NCBI GenBank assembly: GCA_028551475.1
Contig: CM052355.1
Coordinates: 23,525,580 to 23,589,579 of the forward strand
Source of the DNA: Casuarina equisetifolia
Taxonomy: Eukaryota > Streptophyta > Magnoliopsida > Fagales > Casuarinaceae
Length of the DNA stretch: 64,000 nt
Direction: 5' to 3'
How positions within the stretch are numbered: position 1 is the stretch's first letter; each line of letters starts with the position of its first letter. Position numbers and translations under genes: made by a program. Positions 11,501 to 24,119 of this stretch are shown piece by piece. The notes beneath the pieces are model-generated. The model was not told the DNA's origin. It saw only the letters and a list, made by a program, of their open reading frames with translations, and searched no databases.

Positions 11501-12111
11501 TGTGACCCCTGAACCTAAATTATGGTTAATTCTGATGGAAGCACGACAATTTCCATATTGATTTCCGCTACCTTATGTTTATGGATAAGCAGATGTTTAT
11601 GTTGTCGGCTTTGTACTGCAAAAATTTCTAATGTTGCATCTAAAGGTTTTGATAAATATAACCCATTCCGTTGTTTTTAGTTGTTACAAGAAATCTACAC
11701 CTTTCTAAGATTTTAAGAGATCCAATGTTGGAGTGGCTGCATGCTAAATGGAGATGTACAAAGTACTAGTGAGTCCTCTACAAATTTCAGCACCAACAAA
11801 CAAGAATAATGCAAAATAAAAGGAGGTATCTAATTTGAGTACGAATAAGTTATATTACTATTCAGAACACTTGAAAAAGGATTATGGCCAATTATTAGCT
11901 TAGGAGCTCAACACTTGCCATAGCGTTCATCTGCTTGCACTTTTAGTTTTTCTATGAAAAGTGCAGAATCTTGTTGACTTTCATTTTGATATGATTTTTC
12001 AGGAAGGATATATATGGGAAACCAATAGCTTTTGATGAGAACGAGGAATGTGATACTGCTCTTTCTCAGTTGCAATCTTCAACCAATCCCAAGTCGGTGG
12101 TTTCGTTTTAA
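8501..12111 (+). CDS. JASON: Protein JASON (seven exons)
   Basis: In Arabidopsis, JASON is needed to keep the two male meiosis II spindles apart; loss yields unreduced pollen. I join exons 8501-8596, 9292-9340, 9462-9541, 10043-10287, 10379-11153, 11236-11318 and 12003-12111. All introns are GT-AG, phases agree, and the product is 478 residues, a normal family length. The start MGCFFACFRSRDDR is the family N-terminus; Gly2 and Cys3 make N-terminal lipidation possible (inference). Residues 33-48 read EVVLSQNRLSSLFLAE, exon 4 contains FRSWLPNTPIKKI, and the conserved C-terminus has HWNDDEPS, WWDGNGIPNSTNKYKE and VSWHATPFEERLEKALSEE (about 390-435). The middle is Ser-rich and probably disordered. 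An in-frame ATG at 8417 would add 28 residues, but 8501 matches the family. The gene looks intact. Confidence 0.93.
8805..8950 (+). repeat. 80-bp tandem duplication in JASON intron 1
   Basis: GAGAATCTTAGGGAACAGAA (8811) and GAGAATCTCAGGGAATAGAA (8891) start two copies with an 80-bp period, each continuing through GAGCAAGAAAGGAA and ATCCTTCCTTTTCTGTTTC. AAAGCTTTTCGC flanks the pair on both sides (about 8786 and 8951), so the duplicated unit is compound. Confidence 0.85.
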
Positions 12112-13700
12112 CGAGTGAAAAAGCGGTGGTGTTTCTCCACTCTGTTGTGAGCTTTTTCGCAGCGGATATATTGTCAATTTGGTGGGTGTCTTTAGAAGTC
12201 TAAATTTGAAGTATTCTTCGGTGAACATTGTTATGGGTTTGCATCAGGCCATTGACTGATTTTGGTGGTTCCGGGAATTTTGGTTCTTAGTAGTGATATA
12301 GTCCTCTCAGCAGCATGCAGAGCTGCTTTATACTGTACATAAGTAATGGAAATGCTCTGCATTGATGGCTCTTGGATTATGTATGTTTCTTGGTTTTGTT
12401 TTCACTCTCGATCTCTGGCCTTATTTTTCAGCTAGTATATTTATTGTTGCTTTCTTTTGGTTTAGACTTTGTATGTGCTAGTTTGGCCATACATCTTAGA
12501 ACGAAAATGAGACAATAGACTCAAGCATTCTTTGCCCCACCATGCTTGAAATTGAGCATGACTGCATCACCTAAATTATCCATTCAGTTGTGTGTAGTTT
12601 GTCGTGATTGGCCAACGGTCTTTCTCTTGGGGTGTAGAAGCAGAAGTTTCCATCTCATTTACTTGAGGTAAATCAAGCAGACATCAAGCTGCAGTTTGGA
12701 TTTGTTCACGTGAAAACAAAATAAAAGGATAATCAGAGGTTTATTTGAGGATCAGACTTGGCATCTGGGAGGGAAAAATGAAGACTAGTGAAAGCATTCA
12801 TTTTTCTAAGTCAATCCTTGAAATAAGGTTAGCTGAAATTGACAACAGCCTTTCTCATTTCAGTTTAAACCTAAAATTAAACTGTTAAACTGTGTTTTTA
12901 AACTGCATATCATGCATTTTGTCCTTGCAACTTGTGCGATGAAACTAAGACGTGGTCTTATTCTTGTATTTAACCAACTTTGTAAACTATGTTGATTAAG
13001 CTATTTGAAGAAAAACAATGTTAATAGCTTTATAGTTTTATAACTTACACATATTATTTGTTAAAATGTGGACAATAAATTTACATTGTTAATGAAATTA
13101 TAAAAAAATCTTATTTATAAAATAATAAATATTATCATTTCTTGAGTTGATTTTTAAATTAAAAAATAGGTTTCTTAGAATGACATCGAAATTAAAAATT
13201 TTCTTAGTACTTCTAAGGACTCTTATTGGTTAAGTTTGGGTATTATTTACAAAATGGAATCCAATAGTTCAATAATTTGATTATTATTATGAAAAAATAT
13301 ATTAACATGTAAGTAATAAGTTTCATATTAATAAGAAAGTCATTAAAAATTTTATTTATAAAATAATAGATTTTATCACTTTCTTGGTAGTCTTTTGAAA
13401 GAAGTCTAGATCTTTTTTGTTTCTCATCTTTTGTTATTTTACTTAATATAAATCTAAATTTAATTGTTCCTTTTAGTATGTTCATGATATGGTGTGTAAA
13501 ACTGTCATATGACATGAATTTTATGGGACAATGAATATTTCTATATACAAGTAAGTTTCAGTAATTTATCCAATGAGATTAAAATCATACTGCCATAATA
13601 ATGTTACGGTCTTTCCTAAATGAAAGGAAAGTTAAAAAGTTCAAGTAGCCTTACTGCACCAGCGGTATAAGATTAGGAAGCCGATACCTTTTACCCAGCC
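12112..13700. other. JASON 3' region and AT-rich intergenic DNA
   Basis: The first few hundred bases after the stop are probably the 3' UTR; no clear AATAAA was located at a fixed distance. From 12900 the DNA is strongly AT-rich, with two related blocks containing TTTATTTATAAAATAATA (about 13110 and 13350). No gene is visible. Confidence 0.5.
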
Positions 13701-13705
13701 GAATT

Positions 13706-13757
13706 AAAAAATAAAAAATAAAAAATAAAAAATAAAAAAAAAAAAATAAAAAAATAC
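13706..13757. repeat. (AAAAAT)n low-complexity tract
   Basis: A run of AAAAAT units, passing into a homopolymer-like A stretch. A reverse-strand open frame across it (13691-13939) is an artefact of the composition. Confidence 0.9.
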
Positions 13758-13769
13758 AGGAAAGTGATA

Positions 13770-14200
13770 AAGTAAAACCCTAAGTCCTTTGCCGGTATAA
13801 AGATTACGAAGTTGTGGCATTTGGGGAGGATATGAGTGGGGTGGTGGAGAGAGAGGATGGGCTCAGTGAGGGAGACGGAATGGCGAAGAAAAAAATACTT
13901 GAAGCGGCAAGCAGAAGATGTGGATAACAAAACCAACATGAGGGGATCATGATTTATCTCAACAAAGATCTAGTTTTCAATCTGAATTTCTGTGATACTT
14001 TCTGCTCGTATTTTCTTCTCTTTCTCTCTCTCTTCTCTCTAGAACTCGAACTCTCTCTCTGCATGAACGCCACCCCCCGGGCCTTGTGATGATAGCTGTT
14101 GCAACTCTGAAGGTTCAGTCTGTCTCTCATTTCGAACTTTTTGTTTTGCTGATTTACTGAATTATGAATCTCGGTCACTCGAGAATTAGCTTCTTTTCAA
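13770..14200 (+). other. Possible orphan first exon and leader
   Basis: AAAACCCTAAG (about 13774), a telo-box-like word common in leaders of housekeeping plant genes, precedes a purine-rich segment. This has an ATG at about 13831 opening a 31-codon frame (MSGVVEREDG start). It is followed by CT-rich sequence (14020-14060) resembling a leader or intron border. No downstream exons of a recognisable gene follow before retroelement sequence begins near 14.8 kb. It could be the front end of a gene cut off by transposon insertion, or simply intergenic DNA. Confidence 0.2.
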
Positions 14201-14799
14201 AGACTTATTGTAAGTTGTCATTAGTTTTCTTCTTGTGTTCACCCTGAAGTTGATTTAACGATTTCAGTCTTTAATTGGGCGTTTATGGTGGTTTCATTTC
14301 TCTTTGTAGTTTTTTTCCCTTCTCTTTTCGTTAGGTACCATATTTTTGTTTAGATATGTCTATTAGGCTGCAAAGGCGGGTGGTTTTTTTCTACAAGAGC
14401 CAGAAGCTGCATACAGAATTATGCTGCTTAGCTGTGGGGTGTTTTCGACTTATTCATGCTATAGTTTGCGTATTCTTAACAATTTTTTTTTTCACTTTTT
14501 TTGTTGTTTTCATCTTTACTAGGCATTGTGTGTCTGTGTTGTGTAGTTATGTCGGTTATAGCTATCTTATATCAGTTTAATGATCATGAAGGATGAATTT
14601 TGTGAAGCATCTTTTTATACAATAAACCTGCTTTTTTGTGTGAGCAATCTATTCACTTGCTTCTTTAAGTTAAAATTTTCTAAAACTAGGAGTTTTAGCC
14701 ACCCTTTATTGTGGGTAATGAAAGATTTTGGTAATGTTGATGCGACATTGCTATTAACCAAAAATTTTGTAGCAAGGATTTAAAATCCGGGGGAAGTCA

Positions 14800-15045
14800 T
14801 TATCTTCCTTTAGAACCAGTAGAAATGACTAGAATCCTTTTGGAGAAGTAGAAGTGACTACAATCCTTTTGGAGGACTTCTATAGCTCACGTGATATATA
14901 CCATGAACAATGCTAAAAAATAAGGTGTGTTTTACATTGTCAATATATTTGTCTATTGTATTTCTTATGCATGGAGGTGTTTCCCTTTCATATAAGCTAG
15001 TTTTCTAGGAGATATGGAGTTCTCTAACATGGTATTAGAGCCTAG
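14800..15045 (+). mobile_element. LTR remnant with tRNA-Met primer site
   Basis: TGGTATTAGAGCCTAGG begins at 15030, directly after TCTCTAACA. This is the usual junction between a plant copia LTR end and its primer site. Sequence to the left (CTCACGTGATATATACC and GGTGTGTTTTACATT) is probably the LTR body, but its start could not be fixed. TGTGTATCTTACATTCTTAATATG at about 15125 partly repeats it. Confidence 0.55.
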
Positions 15046-17980
15046 GTTTTAAGTGATGCACCTCTTTGCTTGTGGGTAAGAGTGTTTCTTCATACTTGTG
15101 GCTAGGGGACATATTAAAAGATAGTGTGTATCTTACATTCTTAATATGTTAGTGTGTTCTGCTCCTTACATGTGAAAGTTTTGTCCTTTCTTTGAAGCCC
15201 GTAGCAAGAGGAGCAATCTTTCTAAGCAAAAGTATGAAGGTGAATAAAAGAAACGCGCTTTCCCCATTATCATTCATATAATGGATCAACCATTCTACAC
15301 CCTTCATAATTTGTTCTGCACTGTCAAAAGCTAGGTCGCTTGAAGGTGTAAAGAAAGTCAGTGGCTGTCTGAATGAGTTAGCAGATACCAGCTCGCAGAC
15401 CCCACCCAAGGTCACGTGGGCTTGGATAATATATCAAATGCTGATTAGGTGAGGAGTGCACAGGTTTAAAAGAGAAAATGTGGTTCCTATTGTCACAAAC
15501 TTTTGTTAACCTTTAGTAGCCTTTAGTTATTTTTGTTTTTATTGGCATATAAATTGAGTATCAGTATTTCTTCCTTTGAAGGATGGAGGGGGCTGTTGTG
15601 ATTTTGTGGTGGGCAATTGAGTGAACTTGGGATAGAACAAATTGGTAATGAGATAATTGTAAAGGTTTGCGAAATTTAAAGGTGCAAGAAAGCAAAATTG
15701 CTGGGGAATTTAAAGAATAGAAAGTAAATGCTGAAAATGTAAAGAAAACTAGGAAAGTAAAAGCTTGAATGATAGATAACTCTATGATTTGTTGTTTTGT
15801 TTACATATGAGTTCACAACCTCTTTGTATAGAAAGAGCACACAAAAAGAAAAGACAGCATTAAATGTGGTCAACACAATTCTTTTGGAACTAACAAGGTA
15901 ATAAATGTAGAGCTTTTGGTATTAACAAAGTAGTAAATGTAGACCTACTTAACTTTGTGTTTTCTGTTTGTGTTCTTTAGTCTTCTATAAATAGAGGCTA
16001 TAAACTTATTTGTAGATGTCACTCGTCAATGATATTTTCTTCAATATAATTCCTTCGTGTACCAATGTTTTTTCAGAGGAGTCCATTATGTAATTAAAAA
16101 AAAATGGATTTGATTAAAAAATTGGTGTCTTATCTATGACTTTTGGGAAACAAAACAAGATAACAATAGCATGACCAAAAAAAGAAGCAAAAGGTTTGGT
16201 CTAATCCGGGTGTACATTTAGGTTGGATCAAATTCTTAATGATGGTTGTATTCACCGATTTTTGCAATAATAGCTTTTTTTACTGCAGGCTTAACTATAT
16301 TTTACATGTTTTGGATCTATTTACTTTTGAGGGATATTTAAGTGTTCATTTTCAAAATTACTGCGGCAGCCCAATGGATCATGTTGTGAGCTTGGACCCA
16401 GTGGATCATGTTGTTATCGAAGCTTGTATTGATGGTATGAGTGGCATATGAGCTGAGTTTTGTTTTTTTTTTAGTTTGAGTTGACTTGGACCTACCTACA
16501 CCAAGCACATACAGCGCATACAGTGAAAGAAGCATTGAAGGGTCGTAACTTTCCCTGAAGAGTTTTTTTTACTACCTACTGACTGAATCAAAGAGGTTCT
16601 ATGCTGTCCACTTGAAAGGTTTCTATTTTTCTCTTTTGGTGAAAGAGTCTAAAGATGTGAAGGAGAAAGGATTAAACTTTCAATCCAGGTTAAGGAGAAC
16701 AGCTTTCAGGCGTTTGGCCACAATTTTCGCAAAAGGAGAAGATTTTGTCCAACAAGTGGAGTAGAGTGCGCTTCTTCAATAGTTGGAGGTTCTTGTTCTT
16801 TCTGTGGAGTTCATTTCTTTTGAACACTTTGACCGGTATCCTATTTTGCCGTTGATGGTTACTGTTAGCAGGTAGCCACATGTCATCCAGGCTAACAGCG
16901 AAAGCTAATTGAAGGAAGGAAATTAATTATTGTGCAATCATGCGCTCCCATGGTTGTGAAGCCAACTTCTGAACCTTTTGGTTGCAGAGCATGCTCAAAA
17001 TTGGTGGACATTGAACTTAGGAAGTTATTTTTCACGTTTGTTACAGAATATGAGCTATTCTCAAAGCAATGGTTATGTAATTGTTCGAAAAAGAGATGCT
17101 TGTTTTGGGGATGAGGAGGCATGTAGAATGTCAATTGCAGGGGTGTCTAAGTTTGTTCTGATTATTAGAGGCATGAGGTTTTTAAGTTTGTAGATAGTGA
17201 ACGCTTCTTTTAAGGTCCAACCGTTTTAGGTTATTGGGTTTATGACTATGTGAAGTTACATGAAATATGCCGCTATTGATATCATTTTTAATGTCAAATG
17301 ACCAACGAAAAATTAATTGTATCAGTTGGTTGAAAATGTTGAGATAATGGTGCTGTTCTTTGGAACATTTTGACTCGTACATAGGAGGAGCACCACACAG
17401 GGTAAGCTAAGGGGGCTTGAGTGGAATAGATCTTTTGGGTTTGAGTGGAGAAATCTAAAGATTAGTTTTATGTTAACCTAAGATTAACTTAAATTTTGTT
17501 TAACCATCATACTACTTGAGGTGGAAAGTGGCTCAATTATTTATGAAAACTTGGAATTGGGAAGAGTTAGATACTTTTAGTTTGAAAACTTACACATACC
17601 TAACACACACACCTATTGCTAATTGCACTATAATTCTGTCACTTTAGAGCTTTTTATTTTTATTTTTTTATTTTTAAACATTATAATACATGTACCCAAT
17701 TCACACAAGTGAATATTGAACTTCAAATGTCAAGATTAAAGTTATTATAAACTCACTATTGAGCTAACTATAATTAAAGAGTCCAAAATCTACGATGTCA
17801 TCTCCATGAACCATGCAACTTTTCAACGTGTTTGGATGAGCTAGGAAAGATCATGGGAGGGCCGAAGAATGGGGAGGTAGCTGGTTGTGCCTATCTTCTA
17901 CGATATTGAGTTTTGTGGAAGTATTTGCAAAACATAAAGAGCGTTATTAGATGGACATAATCAATTGGGTAAGAACACAC
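15045..17980. other. Intergenic DNA, no gene recognised
   Basis: Several open frames of 60-90 codons occur on both strands (for example 15149-15415 minus and 16978-17193 plus), but none resembles a known family or joins convincingly across introns. TCTATAAATAGAGGC at about 15980, followed by TCAATGATATTTTCTTCAAT, looks like the promoter/R region of an LTR, suggesting another eroded solo LTR. No reliable boundaries were found. Confidence 0.35.
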
Positions 17981-18052
17981 TTGTGCTATGTTTTAATTTA
18001 GTTTAGATTGATGTTCAAAACAAATTCTTCATGAAACCTAAGATGTTTTAGA

Positions 18053-18960
18053 TGTTGGCCAAACCGAAATTTAATGAACAAATACAAACGTACAAGACGG
18101 CACGAGAACTTACGTGGTTTTAGAAGCAAAGTTGGTAGAGATTTATTTTATTATTTGCAATCAAAAATACAAATTTACAAGAATTCTTCATTAAAAACAC
18201 TCTCCAAACACTCTTTTATGAGGATAATGAAGTATACAAGAGTTAAACAAAAATAGTTTGATAATATCTTAAGTTCATATTTATATTCATTCTCAAGGCC
18301 CATGGCTTTATTACACTAGGCCCGTTGGAGTTGCATTCTGCGAGCTCCAGATCTGTGTTGCCTTGATCCACGCCAATAATGCATTTGTCCAGCCAAGTGA
18401 TGCTCATGTGGACCAATGGACTTCACATAAGATGCTCCACACCTGGACATGTCTTTTTTGGCAGCAAGAAAAGACAAGCCATGATGATTTGCAGCCCATG
18501 TTGAACAGAACATCAAAACGTAGGAAGACTCGAAATAGCGTGCATTCAAAAGAGAGTTTGAACTGCCCCGAGTGACCCATTTTGAAGCCCACAAATGCGA
18601 CTGGCCTGCAGAAGAAAAATAACACTGTTCAAGTAAAAACAACGGAAATACGAACGTTTAGGGAAAGAAAAAGCCAAGCTTTTATTTTTGTTTCTCCCCA
18701 TCTGTTTCTCTCACTCTCGCTCGATTTAGAAATCCTTCGAAGTCTTTGCTGGAATTCCCTCTAAGTGGATTCAGTCCAAGGGCAAGAATTTTCAACGGGA
18801 GGAAAATCCAAAGATGGGCTGGTGCAGAAAGTCTATAAAAAGGAAAGAACCTGTGTGTAGAAGATTATTAGAGTGGGAAGAATCAAAAAGTAAAGTCCTT
18901 CAAGAAATTCAAGCATATTCATCTCCTTTCTTGGAGGTTTTCTAATCTTTGTGAGCTTTG
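18053..18960. mobile_element. LTR-like sequence flanking a copia remnant
   Basis: From TGTTGGCCAAACC at 18053, about 200 bp resemble the sequence from TGTTGACTAAACAG at 22736 in the same orientation (shared AATTTAATGAACAAATA, ACAAGA, CATGG/CGTGGTTT). They bracket the copia coding remnant at 19470-22650, as LTRs would. The similarity fades after about 220 bp. A plus-strand TATA-like CTATAAAAAGG at about 18834 does not fit the minus-strand element, so another insertion may be involved. Confidence 0.4.
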
Positions 18961-19469
18961 CATTGAAGCACGAATCATTATTTTTTATTACGATGTTTAT
19001 ATTCTACTTTGATCTTAAAATCCAAAGGGGTTTTACCCAACTTTTAGTTTGTCTATTTTTGCACCTCTATTAGAATAATACTTGTATTAATCATTTGTTT
19101 AAGGTGTTGTATTTGCTTGAATTACTTTTGTTTGAATTTGTTTTGATCTATAATTTGTGGATAACTAAATCTTTGTAAATAAAAGAGAGATTGTTTCTTA
19201 TTGAAAAGGAAAAAAGACCCTTTAATACCTTACTGAAGGAAGTAGAGTGGGACTTGAGTTGAGAAGCATGATTTACTTAAAAAATTGTCTTTATCTTTGT
19301 GATTAAAACTTGCTTTATTGTATGAATTTTTATTTTTCTAATAGCTTCATATTTGATCTTGATTGCCATATGACCCAGTATAAACCTTAGGATAAATTTA
19401 TCCATTTGAAACTTAAATTGAAAGTAGTTTAGTTAGCAATACTAACTAGATTTATTTTAAAAAAGAAGA

Positions 19470-22400
19470 AGGGAGACACTTAATTCAACCACCTTTTGTT
19501 AGGTGACTTAGGACTCAATACATATAATATCGCTTATGAAGTGATATTTGATATTAATATACTTGGACTTTTCATAATGCTACTTATTTTTTATGAAATG
19601 AATGACAATTAAACTATTACAAAAGATCTCATTCTTCTCATATGTTACTCTTAACTTTATCACCTATCCTTGCAAACAAATAGCTTCTTTGATCTCTTCA
19701 ACTATGGCTACGTACTTTGTTCCTGTAGTAAGCAAAGCCATTGTGAGTTATAATGTGAGTTTTCAACTGATTGCTCCATTTTTCAAGACAAAGACATAAT
19801 GTACAAGCCACCTTTTATTATTAAGTTCTCCAACATAATTTGAGTCAACATTACCAATAACTTTTTTCTTTCAATCCCTTTTGAATATCAAGCCATAATA
19901 AAATATTCCTTTTAAATATATCAAGGTCTACTTCATTGCCAACTAATGACATTTACATGGTGGACTCATGAATTTGCTCACTACACTCATAGCACGGTGT
20001 AAATCATGTCTTATGCATACCATAACACACACAATACTATGTATTATGTTAGAAGAAGCAACATTCTCCATACCTTTGTATTCCTTTTTAGAATTTGAAG
20101 ACAAATCTTAAGATAACTTAAATGTATAGCCAAGAGAGTATTTACAAATTTTGCATCATTCATATTGGATTGTTCAAGATTCTTCTCAACACACCTTTTT
20201 TGAGTGAGTTTCATGGTTTTTCTACATTTTTCATGGTTGATCTCTGTCCTAAGTATCTTCTTTACAACTTTAAAATCTTTCTTTTCAAATTCTTTCTTCA
20301 ATAAAGACTTAAGTTCTTCAATTTTAGTTAAGATTCTTGTTGTAATAACCATATTATCTATAAAGATGAATAAATGCTAGAACCATCAACCACTTGCCTT
20401 GATAAACATAATTGTTCTAAGAGTTTCTATAGTATTTGTGCTTATAAATGCATCTAATCTCTTGTACCATTATCTTAGAAATTGCTTTAGACCATACAAA
20501 GATCCTTGCAACTTATATACGTGATTCTTCTATTTTTTATCCATGAAACCTTCCATTTGTTTCCTATAGATTTCCTCTTCCAACTTTCCATTTAAAAAGG
20601 TTGTCTTCAAATCAAGTTGCTAGAATTTCAAGTCAAATAAGGCTACCAATGAGAATAATACCTTAATGGAAGTATACTTTGCCATAAATGAAAAAATATT
20701 AGTGAAGTCTATGCCCTCTTTTTGTATAAAGCCTTTAGCTATGACCTAAGTCTTGTATATACCTTTTTCACTTCTGCCTTTCTTCCTCTTGAATATCCAT
20801 ATGTAGCTTATAACCTTTTTGCTTGGAGGTAGTTCAACTAGCTCCTAAGTTTTGTTCTTTAACATGGGTTGATCTGTTCTTACGTTACAACCATCTATTT
20901 CTTAGAATTTGAACTTTCTACTACTTCTCTATACGTTTTTAGTTTTGGATTTAGGTTAGTCTCCATGACTAATGTGAGTGCATATGTCACCAAATCATAA
21001 ACTTGTACCTTTGAGGAACCTTTGTCTTCCTTTTCTACCTATCTCAAGCCATCTAGCCATAACATATTCTTGCTTTCACTATCTTATTGATGGTAAAAGC
21101 TCTAACTTTGTTTGTTAAGGTTTTGAGGAGCCTTTATATGACTTAAAAGTTCTTACATCACTAGGACCTTTGAAGTAATTTTGGATGTTCTTGAATCAAA
21201 TTCAACTTTCACCTTTTCCTTAGTATCTTTGATAGCTTTTGACTTACGTTATGCCAATTTTTCTTTTATCATTGTTAATTCATCAAATATAATATCATGA
21301 TTGATTAGAAACTTGGAAGTTCTTCTATAAAAAAACCATAATGCGTATCCTTTCACACCATTTGCACATCCAAAGGAAATGCATATTTTAGATCTTGGTT
21401 AAAGCTTATCTTTTTTAACCTATACATATGTTAGACAACCAAAGATCTTAAAAATTAAATAGTCAGTATGCCTTCAACTCCACACTTTTGGAAGTTTTTT
21501 GCAATTAAGTGTTGTAAATAGTGTCTATTGATCAAGTAACATGATGTATTAGCTATTTCATACCAAAAACTTCTAATCAATCTTACTATAGACAACATGC
21601 ACTTGGCTTAGTCCATCATGGCTCTGCTTATCCTCTTACCATACCTTTTTTCTAATAATAATCTTTAAACTCTTTGTTGCAAAATTCCATGCCATTATCA
21701 ATTTTGAGCCTTTTAACTTGTTTATTAGTTTGCTTCTCTATTAAACTCATCTAGTGTAAAAAATTTCATTGTTGTACTTCAAGAAGTGTACTCATACTTT
21801 TTTTAAGAAGTCATTTATAAATGTTTGTAGGTACCTTGCACCTCCAATGGAATGCACATGAGTTGGTCCCTATAGATTTGAATGAATATACTCCAATGTA
21901 CCTTTTGTTGTATGGTGATAGTGTTGAACTTCAACCACATTTTTTTGCCATATAAATATGCTCACAAAAGTCTATCTTGCTTATCCTTTTGCCACCAAGA
22001 AAACCTTGTTTGCTAAGTATCAACTTGCATTTTTTACTCACATGCTTGAGCCTCTTATGCCACATATTGTTATCTTTTTCTAACTCTAAAGTAGAAGTTG
22101 TTGTTTTACCTATGATAATGTTTCCCTTAAGCAAATACAACCATTACATCTAATTCCTTTCATGACAAGAGTTTGTTTAAGAACTTTCAAGATACTATTC
22201 TTGGACTTTCATTCATAATTGTTTGCCTTAAGAGTACCAAAAGAAATAAGATTATGTTTCAATTGAGGAATATGTCTTACCTTTGTGAATGTTCTCACCA
22301 CTCCATAGTTTGTCTCAATCTAAATTGACCAAATACAACCACTTTGCATGCTATGTTATTCCCTATAAATAACTTTCTACCTTTTAATGGTTGATAGTCT

Positions 22401-22650
22401 ACAAACCATTCCTTGTGTAGTGACATAAAATGAACAAGCCAAATTTAGCACTAACTATCATTAGAAAAATTCTCAAAAACATTCAAAACTAAGCCTACAT
22501 CTAAATCTTCTTCTTCAACTAATGCTATAAACCTTTCACCCTTTGAAGTTACTCTTTTATCCTTGTCTATCATTCCATTTTTATCAAGGCAATCTTTCCT
22601 AAAATGACAATCTTTATAACAATAATAACACCTTACTTTTTATTTTCATT
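19470..22650 (-). pseudogene. Decayed copia retrotransposon pol, minus strand
   Basis: Reading the minus strand from high to low coordinates gives the copia order. A gag zinc knuckle CYYCYKDCHFRKDC lies near 22610. GAG-pre-integrase WHKRLKHVSKKCKLILSKQG lies in 21931-22140. Reverse transcriptase pieces LDLKTTFLNGKLEEEIY and KLQGSLYGLKQ lie near 20480-20620. RNase H pieces NSLIVIHFIKNK and IKYHFISDII lie near 19515-19610. Stops and frameshifts are frequent throughout, so it cannot be functional. Confidence 0.8.
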
Positions 22651-24119
22651 TTTTATTCTAGCCTTTGATCTAGACTTGCCTTAATTGCTTGAATGCTAGA
22701 TACTTAAAATGGAATTTTTGTAAAGCTCAAGATATTGTTGACTAAACAGAAATTAAATGAACAAATATAAAATCATACAAGAGGACATGAATTTACATGG
22801 TTTAGCAAATAATTGCCTACATTGATGGGTAAAGTTAGAAGAGATTTTTTTACTTGCGGTTAGAAGTTTTCATAGGAATTCTTCCCCTGAACCCTTTTCA
22901 AACATTTCTTTAAGATTAGAAGGAAGAATGCAAGAGTTCAACAAAGATGACTTATAGAGTTCCTTCTCTTCTTCACTGTTTTGCACATACTGCACACCAA
23001 TCTACTACATTGCACAAAGCTGCATAAACTTTCTCTCTCAGTGTTTCTCTCTCTTTCTCTCTCACTCTCATGCTATTTTATCTTTCTTGATGTTTTCTCT
23101 ATTTTTCTAAGACTTAAGCTAATTTCTTGTTTTCATGCCTCTTATGTTGCCTTTTTCTTGCTTGGTTTATATTGCATCAAAATAAAACTCCTTCACATGA
23201 AGCAGCTTACCCCTTGATGATAGCATGAGCTATTAGTGTTGGAAAGCAAAATCCCCACATGTCCTTTCATAATAACATGAGGGGTAAGTGGATGTAATAA
23301 TGATTGCCACATTGAACACTAAGAGAGAGAGAAAAGAAAACAACACTACTTGAAATAACCAACAAGATGTAAGCTTTAAACTTGTAAATTATGAGTCACA
23401 CTTCAACAAAAGGTCTTATTAAGGCTGCCAACTTAGCCAAGGAAATTGCAAGAAACATGTAAGTGATGGAAACTTAACGTTTAAAAGAAGGCCTTGTAAT
23501 AAAGTTTCAAAATGGAGTAACTTAAAAGCAACAAATTGGTTTAATGAGAAACACATGAAAACATTCAAAGGGAAAACTAAAGAAATTGATTGAACATAAA
23601 GCGTTAGCACAAATTTACTAATAGCTTGAAAGCACTACAAAGTTCTAATTGTTTAATAAAGGCTCTGCATAACACAATTACTTAGAAAAGTAAAGAACAT
23701 AACTTGCTAGGCACTTTTAGTATTTTTATAACTATTACTGAAATGTCTTTGATCCTTTCATGCTTAGTTTTGATTTTGAGTATACATACACCTATGACCT
23801 TTCTGTACCAAGATTCTTCTTGCACTAACCAAATGTTAATCTAGTTTCACCAGCAAGTTTTTCATGCAACGTGATTTCATTATGCTCTAGTACTCCCTCT
23901 TTAATGGGATTCATGGTTACTTTTACAAGCCTTCTAAGTTTTTCATGCTAACCCTTAGTAAGATTCTTGGTTAGAAGGACAAGAAGTTGATCTTAACTAG
24001 AGCAATATTCCAAATCTAGTACTCTTATGAAGTGAACCTTGTAGCAATGCATTTAGTCTTCAAATGGTGGCTAGGACTTAAGATCTTTTACTAATTATTA
24101 TAAAAGATCTTGGGTAGGA

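Noticed and set aside
13691..13939. 82-codon minus-strand frame ending in a Phe-rich tail
   Set aside because: The tail is the complement of (AAAAAT)n; low-complexity artefact.
15149..15415. 88-codon minus-strand frame with a plausible protein-like composition
   Set aside because: No recognisable motif, no neighbouring exons that join in phase, and an LTR remnant begins close by. Kept only as an unassigned stretch.
16932..17193. Two overlapping plus-strand frames with Cys-rich text (CRACSKLVDIELR and others)
   Set aside because: They compete in different frames, have no splice logic and no family I can name; not enough to call a gene.
18316..18642. 108-codon minus-strand frame
   Set aside because: It lies in LTR-like sequence with a TATA-type promoter on the other strand; composition only.
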